NCBI RefSeq assembly: GCF_000186865.1
Contig: NW_008705562.1
Location: 1,509,014 to 1,573,013 of the forward strand
Origin: Aureococcus anophagefferens
Lineage: Eukaryota; Sar; Pelagophyceae; Pelagomonadales; Pelagomonadaceae
Direction: 5' to 3'
DNA length: 64,000 nucleotides
Numbering within the stretch: the stretch's first letter is position 1; every line of letters starts with the position of its first letter. A model generated the notes under the pieces. The model searched no databases, was not told the origin of the DNA, and saw nothing but the letters and a program-made list of their open reading frames with translations. Positions 7,023 through 16,800 of the stretch are shown here, piece after piece. A program made the position numbers and the translations under genes.

Positions 7023-9973
7023 ATGCGACGCGCCGTCGTGCTGCTGCTCGCCGCGTCGACGCTCCTGGGCTCAGCCACGGCCGCCTCCGCCGCCCCCGTC
7101 GCCCTCCTGAAGGCCATGGTCGACGACATGGACGAGACCAACGACCATTCGTTGTTGCCGGCGACGAGTCGCTTCCCCGGCGTCACGCCGTTGGAAGCGG
7201 CCGCCCTGGCGCACGTCACCTGCAAGCCCGAGGGCCGCGTCCACAACCTGACGCTCGAGCTCCCGGCGGGCGCCGAGTACGCGGAGCCGCTTTACGTAGA
7301 CGCGTACCTCCTGGGTTTGTACCGCGAGGAGCCGCACATGCTGAAGCTCCTCGCGACGCACTTCCGCGACGAACGCGCTATCCTAGTGACGGACCCGCGG
7401 ACGTGTGCGCCCGGCGCCCCGCGGAAACGGCGCGCGCGCGGTCGCGCCGCGGTCGCGAGGGATTCGCGAGCCCCTCGCCCCGGGATCGGATCGCTCGCGC
7501 GGACGCTCGCGTGGCGATTTTCGACGGACGTTCAACTCCGCGTGTACCACAGGTACGGCACGCCGATCACGCGCGAGACGAAGGGCTGGACCGTCTACGA
7601 CCTCGCGCTGCGGTTCGCGAGCCGCGACGAGGTCGCGGCGTTGCTTCGCCGCGAGTTTAGGAGCGCGCGCGTCAAGGAGGCGCTCAGAAAGCACCACGAG
7701 AACCTCGTCCGCCTCGGCATCACAGGAGCGCACTACTGGCACTACATCGGCTGCGCGCTCAGCGCCTACGAGCGACTTCTAATCCACCTGTCCGGCGCAG
7801 GGCAGGAAAAGAGAGCGAAATTCCCAACTTCAAAGGCTCCGATCTCGGCCGTTTTCCACTCGTTTCGGCTGATTTTTGGACGAGCGATCATCTCTCGGAA
7901 CGGTCTCGAAGCATGGATGCTTTTTCAGGACCGCGCGCGCGCGGAACACTCATGTTGAAGCGACGTTGAATCACCCTTTTGCTGCCCAGGTCCGGCGTCG
8001 AGGGCTTCCTCATCTCGCTGGTCATGATCGAGCCGGCGCTCGAGGCCACGAAGCGCCTCGTGCACGTCGCCCTCGTCTTCCCCCAGAGCCAGACCAAGAC
8101 CTACCAGTGGGCGCGGACCCGTGTCTTGTATTTTTTCTCGCAGCGCGCGAACAACCGCGCGTTCCCGTAGGAGATGCTGGGCGGCCAGAGCTTCCACGCG
8201 GGCCGCGGCGGCCTCACGATCAACGAGGGCCACACGGGCGCCTCGCGCTACACGACGCACGACGGCAAGGGCCAGCTCGCGCTGCGCGTGCTCCTGTCCG
8301 AGAAGCACCAGCAGGGCGAGCTGTGCGGCGGCGCGGCCGTCGACTACCTCGCGGACCACGACAACGTCGGTCTCTCCGCGGGCCTCAAGGCCTTCTTGAT
8401 GCAGCCGTTTTGGTTCGACGTGCTCGAGGGCGAGGACCCACTCAAAACGAAGGTTCGGTACCTCCACGAGCTCATGTCCGCGCGCGGCGGCGACGCGCGC
8501 GCCAAAATCGTCTACGACCTGCGGGCTCGCCTCGCGGACGAGCTCGGCGTCCGCCTCTACCTCGACAACAACGGCAGCGGCCGGAGCTACTGGGCCTTCC
8601 CGCACGACCACGCGGCCGCCGAGGCCGCGGCGCGCGCCAAGGAGGCGGGCACGTCGGTGGCCGCGGCCCTGGAAGGGGTCCGCGACGCTTTCGAGGTCGT
8701 CGCGGACTACCGCGACCCGCAGCTCGACGACGACGAGGACCTGGCGGTGCGGGTCCGGCGCTACACGCGCGACTCGCGCTTCAAGTCCGTGGCCGAGTCC
8801 GGCCTCGGGTCGCCGGCGGACAAGCAAGGCGCGCGGGACCGCGCGCGACAGAAGGCCAAGCGCGCCGAGGACCCGGACGCCTGGGCCGAGAAGCGCCGCG
8901 CGGACCAGGCGAAGAGCAAGGCGAAGAAGAAGCGCGAGCGCGCCGCCGCCGCCGAGGCCGACGTCGCCGCCGCCACGGCCGTCGTCGACGCCGAGGCGCA
9001 CGAGCGCCGCCAGGCCGCGGAGAAGGAGGCCGCGGAGCGCGACGGCCGCGCCGCCGCCGCGCTGGAGGTCGAGGCCGCGTTGGCCGCGGCCGCGGCCCAG
9101 CGCGAGCGCGACGCCGTGGCCGCGGCCAAGGCCGCAGACGCGGCCGTCGGCGACGCCGCCGCCGCGGCCCTCGCCGCCGCCCAGGCCCTCGTCTCCCAGG
9201 CCGAGGCCGGCAGCGCCGCGACCGCCGAGCGCGACCGGCGCGCCGCCGCGGCGTCCGCGGCGGCCGACGTCAAGCGCGCCGACGCCGCCGCCGCCACCGT
9301 CGCGGCCGGCGAGCGCGACCGGCGCGCCGCCGAGGCCCTCGCGTCCGCCAAGACCGCGCGCCTCGCCGCCGTCGCCGCGGCGCCCGCGCCGAAGAAGAAG
9401 CCGAACCCGCCGAAGCCGCCGAAGAAGGCCAAGGCCGCGTCCGTCTCTTTGCTTTTGCAAGAGTCGCGGGCCTTGGGCCTCGACCTCGAGTCGCACGAGG
9501 ACGACGCGCGCTACATCTTCGTCGCGCACGTCCACGACGGCGGCCAGTGCGCCGCGGCCCTCGCGCGGCAGCGCCTCGAGTCCGCGGACTTGCTCGGCGC
9601 GCGGCTGGTCCTCGTCAACGGCGAGGCCACGTGGGCGCTCACGCCCGACGTTCTACAACGCACGTTGGCGCGCCAGCGGCCGCTGGACCTGCGGCTGGAG
9701 CTGGAGCTGCCGCCGCGGTCGCCGCGGCGCGAGTCGACGCCGCAACAGCCGCTGCCGCTGCCCGCTTCGCTCGCGTTCGCGCCCGCGCTGTCGCCCTACG
9801 GCTACCCGCCGGCCGCGCGGAAGATGCAGCCGAAGGCGCTCAAGACGCTCGAGGCCGGCGGCGCCGGCCTCAAGACGGATGGGGACTGGGAGAAGTTCCG
9901 CACGGACAACTTCTGCTTCTTCCGCGACTTCACGGTCGAGGGCCTCAAGGAGAAGTACAAGGAGATGGAGTAG
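7023..9973 (+). CDS. Predicted secreted coiled-coil protein with PDZ-like C-terminal domain
   Basis: The model is join(7023..7789, 7990..8122, 8171..9973), 2703 nt, 900 residues. The N-terminus is a clear signal peptide (about residues 1-22). Intron 1 is the introner at 7798-7989 plus its duplication; intron 2 is a 48-nt GT-TAG intron, needed because the frame stops at 8170. A further 150-nt intron at 7403-7552 (GT to CACAG) is possible and would not change the frame. Residues about 555-710 are an Ala/Glu/Arg-rich helical stretch with repeated AAAE and ERD units. Residues about 745-805 resemble a PDZ domain (HVHDGGQCAAAL, then LVLVNGEATW). No enzyme motif is seen. The central part is unrecognised. 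Confidence 0.6.
7798..7989 (+). mobile_element. Introner element, family 1 (copy 1)
   Basis: A 192-bp element with terminal inverted repeats CAGGGCAGGAAAAG and CTTTTGCTGCCCAG, flanked by the perfect 8-bp duplication GTCCGGCG (7790-7797 and 7990-7997). The intron is 7790-7989: GT comes from the left duplication and AG is the element end. Removing it restores one copy of the 8-mer and keeps the frame (LSGVEGF). The body is in sense orientation. Confidence 0.95.
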
Positions 9974-9975
9974 GT

Positions 9976-10612
9976 CTAGGTAGGCGGATCCGCTGCTAGG
10001 CCGTGGTTTAAGGAAGCGCGCGCTATCAGGGACCCGCAGGTAAAGCAGCCACCGACGAAGCCGTCGTCGACCTCGTCCACGCGGACGAGTCCCGCGAAGA
10101 GGTTGAGGCACGCCGCGGGCACGCCCGCGTCGACCTCCAGGTCGACGTCGCGGGCGCCGGCGCGGCCCGCGAGGAGAGTCGGCAGTAGCGCAACGCCGTC
10201 GACCTCGACCTCGCGGCCGCGCAGCTTCCTCGCGCCGCCGCGCCTCCGCGAGAGCGCGTCCGCCGGCCGGTACCCGACGGCGACGTCGGCGAGCCTGCCG
10301 ACGTGGTCCATGATGTGGCGGCGCGCGACCACGACCAGGGCGGCAACGAACACGTCGTTCTCAAGGCGCAGGGGCAGGCCGCCGCACTCCTCGACGCCGT
10401 GGAAGAGCGTCGCGAAGGCCAGGTAGCTGTACGGCCGCGAGCGCGGACCGCGCATGGCATGACGGCGACGTCTTCGAGCACTGCCACGCGTGGTCGTCAC
10501 GGACCGCATCGCCGCCTCCGCCGCGGTGCGGCGCCAGCTGCAGCGCCGCGAGCCGCGAGCGCGCCGACGCGACGTAGAGGTCGGCCGCGGCCGCGCCGGC
10601 GTGCCCGAGCAC
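9976..10612 (-). CDS. Unrecognised minus-strand gene, two exons proposed
   Basis: The C-terminal exon (9976 to about 10416) reads YLAFATLFHGVEECGG, then ARRHIMDHVGRLADVAVGYR, and ends with a Cys-containing segment DGFVGGCFTCGSL. The upstream exon has good coding use in another frame (GAAAADLYVASARSRL, then DDHAWQCSKT). The two join in frame if a 43-nt intron with GTCGCC at its 5' end and GTACAG at its 3' end is removed near 10417-10459. The first codon cannot be fixed. No family is recognised. The stop lies 2 bp from the stop of the convergent gene ending at 9973. Confidence 0.45.
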
Positions 10613-11345
10613 GGCACGGCATCCCGAGCGTCGCGCGGCGTCGGCGCGCCGCGCGCCGCGCGCCGCTCGTCACGACGCGTCCATGCACGTGTAGAGCGGC
10701 GCGAGGTGGCCGCCGAACCTATCGCCGCCGCCTAGCCGAGGCCGAAGCAGAGCACGGCGCCCGCGGCAGCGACTCCGACGCGCGCGCGGCGTCGCCTCGC
10801 GCAGCAGATGCGGTACTCGCAGCAGATGCGGTACTCGCAGCAGATCTGACGTTTCATTGCTGTCTGTCGACGCAGCTCTCGACGCTCAGGAGCGCGCATT
10901 GGGGCGCGGGAGAGCCGCTTCTCGACCGCTCGGCAACGCTGAACCTACGTTGCCTTCGATTTTGCCCGGGGCATGGCCGCGTGACGGTCGCCACGCGCTG
11001 GCGATCTACCCAGCCTTATGTTCGATGCCGCGCGTAGCCCACCCGTCCGGGGGCGCGGTGAATCGACGCGCTTCGTGCCGCAGCAGACGTCGTCACCTCA
11101 TGCAGTCGGGTGACAGCTCCGGCGGGACGAGCCACCGCGCCGGCGGCCGGACGGGTCGCCGCTGATAAGGGCGCGAAGACCGCCTGCGCGCGATCCGCGC
11201 TTGGAAGCCTCGTCCAGCGGAGCGCGTCGCGCCGCTCTAGCCAGGGCCGCCGTTTTGCCCCCGGCGGCGGCTGTAGATCCCTACTCCCGCTGATCGGCGA
11301 GGCCAGGGTGTTGGTCGTCTCGCGCGCCACTTTGGAGACGCCGCG
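10613..11345. other. Intergenic region
   Basis: Apart from an 18-bp tandem repeat at 10801-10845 I see no supportable gene. The base composition falls towards 11345, and the last 200 bases are probably promoter and 5'UTR of the eIF3l gene. The promoter of the minus-strand gene ending at 9976 should also be here. Confidence 0.4.
10801..10845. repeat. 18-bp tandem repeat
   Basis: Two exact copies of gcagcagatgcggtactc (10801-10818, 10819-10836) and half of a third. Confidence 0.85.
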
Positions 11346-12896
11346 ATGTCGGACCCGACGGCCGAGGATTTCCTCGTGAACCAGCAGATCAAGGACTTCG
11401 CCTTCGACCTCCACGACGCGACGCGGCGGTCCCACCTCGCCGAGGACATCAAGCGCCTCTACACGGTCGAGTTCAAGGAGCTGAGCGAGAAGTACTGCGA
11501 CAAGCAGCCCTGGCCCGTCGCCGAGGCCATCGCGTCGCAGTGCATCGGCAACGACGGCGCCCCGGACGCCTACTTCCTCTGCGTCTACCGCGAGCTCATG
11601 TTCCGCCACATGTTCGCGAAGCTCAAGACGACGCTCGAGGATCGGCTCGCGGCGTGGGCCAACTACCGCGCGCTCTTCGACTTCGTGCTCGCGGGCGACG
11701 ACGCGGCGACGGAGCTGAGCAGCCAGTGGGTCTTCGACATCCTCCACGAGTTCGTCTACCAGTTCCAGTCGTTCTGCCAGTACCGGACGCAGAACTCGGG
11801 CCGGAGCGCCGAGGAGCGGAGCCTGCTCGAGGCGTCCGACGCCTGCTGGCACGCGCCCACCGTGCTGGGCTACCTGCTCCGGCTCGCGGAATTGGGCCGC
11901 GCGGCCGACGGCCCCGCGGGCCGCGCGCGCGCGCCGAGCCCGCTCCACTACCAGATGGGCTACTTCGCGACGATCTCCCGGAGCCGCGTCGAGTGCCTCT
12001 TGGGCGACTACGAGGCGTCCGTGGCGGCGCTGGGTGCCGTGGACCCCTTCGACGAGGGCGCGGAGTTCGCCAAGATCTTCTCCTGCCGGCTCAACGTGCT
12101 CTACCACCTCGGCTACAGCCTCATGATGCTCAAGCGGTACCGCGACGCGCTCGCGACGTTCGACGGCGTGCTCGCGCACCTCGCGCGCCTCGCGAAGCAC
12201 GGCGGCCTCCAGCGCTTCCCCGCCGCGGACCAAGTCCAAAAAATGAACGACCGCATGCTCGCGCTCTTCGCCATCGCGCTGGCTTTGGCCCCGGGCTTCC
12301 CCGTCGACGACGGCGTCGCGGCGGCGATCAAGGACAAGTACGGCGACAAGATGGCGCTCATGGAGCGCGGCGACGCCGCGACCTTCGACAACATGCTCAC
12401 CTACGCGTCGCCCAAGTTCGTCGTGCCGTCCATCCCCGACTACGGCGCGCCCGTGAACAGCAGCCACGACGCGTACAAGCAGCAGATCCGCCTCTTCAAC
12501 GACGAGGTGCTCCAGCAGCAGAAGCTGTCCAAGATCCGCTCCTACCTCAAGCTCTACACGTCCATCGGCCTCGACAAGCTCGCGCGCTTCAACGACGAGT
12601 CCGTCGCCGCGTTCCGCGCGCAGCTCGTCGGCATCAAGGCCAAGCTCCGCCTCGACGACCGCAAGCCCATCGGCGCCGCGCGCCTCGACGCCGCGGGCGG
12701 CGCCGACGACATCCACTTCTACGTCAAGGGCGACATGATCCACGTCGACGAGCCCGCGACCCAGGCCGCGCGCCACGACGACTTCTTCGCGAACCAGATG
12801 AAGAAGTACGACGACTACATCGAGGTCGTCAAGGGCCTCGACGCCAAGCCCCCGCCGCCGCCCGCGTCGCCGCGCGCGGCCCAGGACCGCGACTGA
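11346..12896 (+). CDS. EIF3L: Translation initiation factor eIF3 subunit L
   Basis: A 516-residue single-exon protein, close to the usual eIF3l length. Family hallmarks are visible in order: the segment FVYQFQSFCQYRT (about residues 138-150); a helical core with HYQMGYFATISRSRVECLLG (about 200-219) and NVLYHLGYSLMMLKRYRDAL (about 249-268); then NDRMLALFAIALALAP and IKDKYGDKMALMERGD; and the PCI-type C-terminal helix YLKLYTSIGLDKLARF. eIF3l is a PCI subunit of the eIF3 complex that binds the 40S ribosome in the cytosol during initiation. The C-terminus ends in a Pro-rich tail. Its only neighbour relation is convergence with the YqgF-like gene. Confidence 0.93.
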   Translation: MSDPTAEDFLVNQQIKDFAFDLHDATRRSHLAEDIKRLYTVEFKELSEKYCDKQPWPVAEAIASQCIGNDGAPDAYFLCVYRELMFRHMFAKLKTTLEDRLAAWANYRALFDFVLAGDDAATELSSQWVFDILHEFVYQFQSFCQYRTQNSGRSAEERSLLEASDACWHAPTVLGYLLRLAELGRAADGPAGRARAPSPLHYQMGYFATISRSRVECLLGDYEASVAALGAVDPFDEGAEFAKIFSCRLNVLYHLGYSLMMLKRYRDALATFDGVLAHLARLAKHGGLQRFPAADQVQKMNDRMLALFAIALALAPGFPVDDGVAAAIKDKYGDKMALMERGDAATFDNMLTYASPKFVVPSIPDYGAPVNSSHDAYKQQIRLFNDEVLQQQKLSKIRSYLKLYTSIGLDKLARFNDESVAAFRAQLVGIKAKLRLDDRKPIGAARLDAAGGADDIHFYVKGDMIHVDEPATQAARHDDFFANQMKKYDDYIEVVKGLDAKPPPPPASPRAAQDRD

Positions 12897-12943
12897 GCCG
12901 GCGGACGCGATCCCCCCGCCGCCGCGCCCCCCCCCTCGTAACC

Positions 12944-13582
12944 TCAGCCGAACGTGTTACGCCAGCCGCCGCACTCGTCGTAGAGGAACGCGGACAGCGC
13001 CACGGCGGCGTCCGCGCCGTCGGGCACGTCGCTCCAGATCTCCGGCTCGTCGCGCCGGCGCGCCAAAACCTCCGCGCGCGAGAGGCGGCCGTCGAGCTCG
13101 ACGCGCAGCGGCGGCAGCGGGACCTCGGGCCGCGCGGCCGCGCCGTGCCGCGCGCCGACGAGGCTCCGCGGCGCGCGGAAGTGGCCGCCGCCGCCCTCGC
13201 GCCAGTAGGTCATCGCCGCGCCGCTGTCGTAGTCCCGGGCGAGGCGCACGAGCGCGCGCCGCTCCGCGAGCGGCGCGGCGCCCTCGTCCTCGAGCAGCGG
13301 CAGGCCGAACGCGAGCGCGCCCGCGTCGTGCGCGACCGCGGCCTCGGCGACGGAGCGCATCGACGCGAGCTCCTCGGGCGACCACGCGAGGCGCTTGTCC
13401 GCGAGGCTCCGCCGCGGCACGACGACCGACGGCAGCGACGTCGCGTGGCCGAGGTAGGGGTCCGTGACGGCCAGGCCGAGCCGGAGCGGGTGGCTGTCGA
13501 AGGGGCTCACCTGGGCGACGACGCAGAGGATCGTGCGCGTCGGCGGCAGCTTCTCGAAGAGGAGCTTCGGCGCCAGCATCAT
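12944..13582 (-). CDS. YqgF/RuvX-like RNase H fold protein
   Basis: About 212 residues from the Met at 13582; the frame stays open to 13678, so a longer targeting N-terminus is possible. The segment RLGLAVTDPYLGHATSLP matches the first strands of YqgF (usually DxGxxRIGvAvSDp), and ALAFGLPLLEDEGAAPLAER matches the later GLPL...G motif. The bacterial family processes pre-16S rRNA ends or acts as a Holliday-junction resolvase homologue; eukaryotic algal members are usually organellar. The first catalytic Asp position appears as VSPFDS here, so activity is doubtful. The 3' half has a non-family extension ending in FLYDECGGWRNTFG. Confidence 0.6.
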   Translation of the reverse strand: MMLAPKLLFEKLPPTRTILCVVAQVSPFDSHPLRLGLAVTDPYLGHATSLPSVVVPRRSLADKRLAWSPEELASMRSVAEAAVAHDAGALAFGLPLLEDEGAAPLAERRALVRLARDYDSGAAMTYWREGGGGHFRAPRSLVGARHGAAARPEVPLPPLRVELDGRLSRAEVLARRRDEPEIWSDVPDGADAAVALSAFLYDECGGWRNTFG

Positions 13583-13593
13583 CGCGTCAGCTG

Positions 13594-13656
13594 CGACGAG
13601 AACGCAGCAGCTGCGTGCGGAGGCGTGCGAGAACGCAGCAGCCGCGTGCGAATGCG
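13594..13656. repeat. Short direct repeat upstream of the YqgF-like gene
   Basis: Gcgagaacgcagcagc followed by tgcgtgcg or cgcgtgcg occurs twice about 32 bp apart, in the 5' region shared with the divergent giant gene. Confidence 0.6.
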
Positions 13657-13810
13657 TCGGAGACCTCCGCTGCCGCAAGGTTTTGGCGAGTCTTCAAATT
13701 CAGTGCAAATGGATGATACGTTTGACGCCCGGCCGCGCTAGCTTAGCACCAGCCTCTGGGCCTGGCTGTTGGCGTGACGGGCGCGGCGGCGCCCGGCACT
13801 TTGGGCGGCC

Positions 13811-16800
13811 ATGCGGCGGACGGCGCTGCAGAACCACAGCGCCGATGGCTTCGGCCCGCAGATCGTGCAGTGGAAGGAGGAGGCGGCGTCGGAGCCCGTC
13901 TTCGTCAAGGGCACGGAGTTCGCCGCCTTCCGGCCGCCGGAGGCGTCCCTGACGATGACGGGCGAGGAGGCGACGGTGGCGGACCTGCGGGACGTGGCGG
14001 GGTTCCTGCAGCACCTCGAGGAGAAGATGGCGCGCATCCAGGCCGAGAGCGCGGAGCTCCTCGGCGACCGGGCCGCGGCGCCGGCGTACGTCGAGCTCGA
14101 CCCGCGGCGGCTCTCGACGACGGGCGAGTACCTGGGCCCGCGCACGCTCCGGTCCCGGGAAATCGCCGAGCTCGCGGGCGCGGGCCTCTTCCCGCTCGAC
14201 GACGACGCCGCGCGGCGCAAGGCCGACGGCGCCGTCGAGGGCTACCTCAAGGAGTTCAAGTACCGGAAGCGCCTCGTGCACCGCTGCGTGAAGATCCAGT
14301 CCTACGAGCGCATGCGCGTGCGCCTGAAGTGCTTCCGCCTCTGGGTGGCCCGCCGGCGGCGGAAGCTGCGGCACCACGTCTACGCGTGGCGCGCGTGCAC
14401 GAACGCGGACCTCTTCTTCGACAAGCACTGCCTCAACAAGAACTTCCACGCGTGGCGCGAGCAGGCGCGGGCGAACAAGCAGCAGCGCGCCGTGACCTGG
14501 GCCATGTTCGAGCGGCGCCTCGGCCGCGAGCAGCTCACGGTCTGCGCCGTGAACCTGTTCTTCGACGCGCAGGACATGCCGCCGCCGCCGTCGGCGAACA
14601 TCGAGGCCGTGAACATCGGCATCCGGCGCAAGATCTACAAGCTGATCCTGCGGGGCTGGACGGACTACCTCGTGGAACAACGGCGGAACCACGTCGCCGC
14701 GGCCATGGCGCTGGAGCGCGCGCTGCGCAAGGCGCCGGGGAAGCGGCTCGTCGTCGAGACGGTGCACCTCGCGTACCACATGTGGCGGCGCCTCGCGCAG
14801 TTCAAGAAGGCCGTGCGCGCCATGCGGAACCCGCCGCGCTTCGCGACGCCCCAGCTGCCGGAGTGGGACGCCTACGTCCTGCTCTTCACGCAGCGGCGCG
14901 TGCGGCGGAAGCGCGCGGAGAAGCGCGGCCGCGCGGCGCGCGCGCGGCGGTGCCACCGCGCGTGGCGCGACGTCGTCGTGCGGCGGCGCCTCCTCGAGGA
15001 CGCCGTGGAGCGGTCGCGGGCCCAGCTCATGGAGGCCTTCATGGTCCAGGCGCTGCGGGAGTGGAACGCGTTCTGCCGCACGCGCGGCCGGACCGTGCGG
15101 CGCACGGCCGTCTACTTCGCCGCGTGGGCGCAGTGGGCGCCGCGGAAGCGGCGCCTGCGCCGGGCCAAGGTCCAGTGCGTCGACAAGGCCAACGGCTGGT
15201 GCGGCGGGCGCGCGATCCGCGCCTGGGTCGCGCGCGTCCACTCGGCGCGCGTCTTGTACGCGTACCAGCTCGCGCGGGGTCTCGCGCTGCGCCCCGACGC
15301 GGTGTCCGCGGACTACGAGCGGCGCGTCGACGAGGAGGTCGCGGCGCGCGACGACGCCAAGGAGGACAACGCGGCGCTCGGGGCCGTGAAGAAGGCCGCG
15401 GCGCTCGACGGCTTCGACGCGCGCGTCGTCCACGCGCGGCGCTACCACGCGGCGCTGTCGAGCGGCTTACTGTTTTGCGACCGCGGGCCGCACTGGGCGT
15501 TGTTGCAGTGCCTGCGCGCGTGGAAGAAGGTCGTGAAGCGCATCGTCGTCTGGCGCCAGCACCGGTTTTTGTATCTGCGGGGGCTCGTGAACCACCTCGC
15601 GCGGACGGTGCTTTTGGCGTGGCAGTCCGTCGCGTCGGGCGCGCCCGTGCCCGGCCTGCTGCCCAACGGCGCGCGGCTGAGTTTAGATCCATTGCGCCCG
15701 CTGGACCGCGCGTCGGAGACGGCGATCCGGCTCGAGCGGGGCCACCGCGCGGACGCGTACGTCGACGACCACGTCTACGCGTTCACGTCAGGGCAGCAAA
15801 AGAGAGCGAAATTCCCAACTTCAAAGGCTCCTTTCTCGGCCGTTTTCCACTCGTTTTGGCTGATTTTTGGACAAGCGATCATCTCTCGGAGCGGTCTCGA
15901 AGCGTGGGCCCTTTCTTTGGAACGCGCGCGCGCAGAACACTCACGTTGAAGCGACGTTGAATCACCCTTTTGCTGCCCAGGTTCACGTACGGCGGCGACG
16001 CGCGCGACGCGGACCCGGCGACGGAGCGCGACACGTACCGCAAGCGGCAGGCGCTCGAGGCCAGGGGCTCGAAGCACGACACCGACGCGCTGTGTAAAGC
16101 CGCGGACGCGGGCGACGTCGACGCCGTGAAAAGGCTTTTAACGGAGGGCGCGAACCCGAACGCGACGCTCGACGACGGCACGCTCCGGCGGCCGCTCCAC
16201 TTCGCGGCGACGCACCTGGCGCCGCGCTTCGCGCCCTGCGTCGCCGTGCTTTTGCACTGCGGCGCGAGCCCGACGGCGCAGGAGGCGAACGGCCGCGCGC
16301 CCGCGGACGTCGCGACGAACCCGCACGTCGCGAAGATGCTCATCTGCCACGCGAAAAGGTTGGAAGAGAAGGCCTACAGCGCCAAGGAGCGCCGCTGGCT
16401 CCTGGAGATGGAGCTCGAGGAGCTCCAGGGCTTCGTGAGCTCGAAGCTCATCTGGCGGTTTCTAGCGTACCGCGCGCTGGGCGTCGTCGCGTGCCAGCTC
16501 GAGCTCGAGCTCGACCGGTCCGACGAGACGCCGCCCGTCGGCGAGCCCGTGTCCGGCGAGACGGAGTGCGCCGCGCGCGCGAAGCACCAGCTCGAACTGG
16601 AGACCAAGTGGAAGAAGGGCACGGACGCGACGAGCTCCGGCTTGGCCAAGGTGCTCGCGGTGAAGCAGAACATGGCCGACTCCGTGGCGTCGGCCGAGAC
16701 GGACGCGGAGCAGTGCCTCGGGCGCCTCGTGCGCATTTTGAAGGCGCGGCGCGCGCTCGAGCAGCAGCAGCGGCAGCCGACGAACGAGGAGGAGTGGCTC

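Noticed and set aside
10026..10487. Other long minus-strand Arg/Ser-rich frames in this interval
   Set aside because: Out-of-frame shadows of the coding-like frame that ends at 9976.
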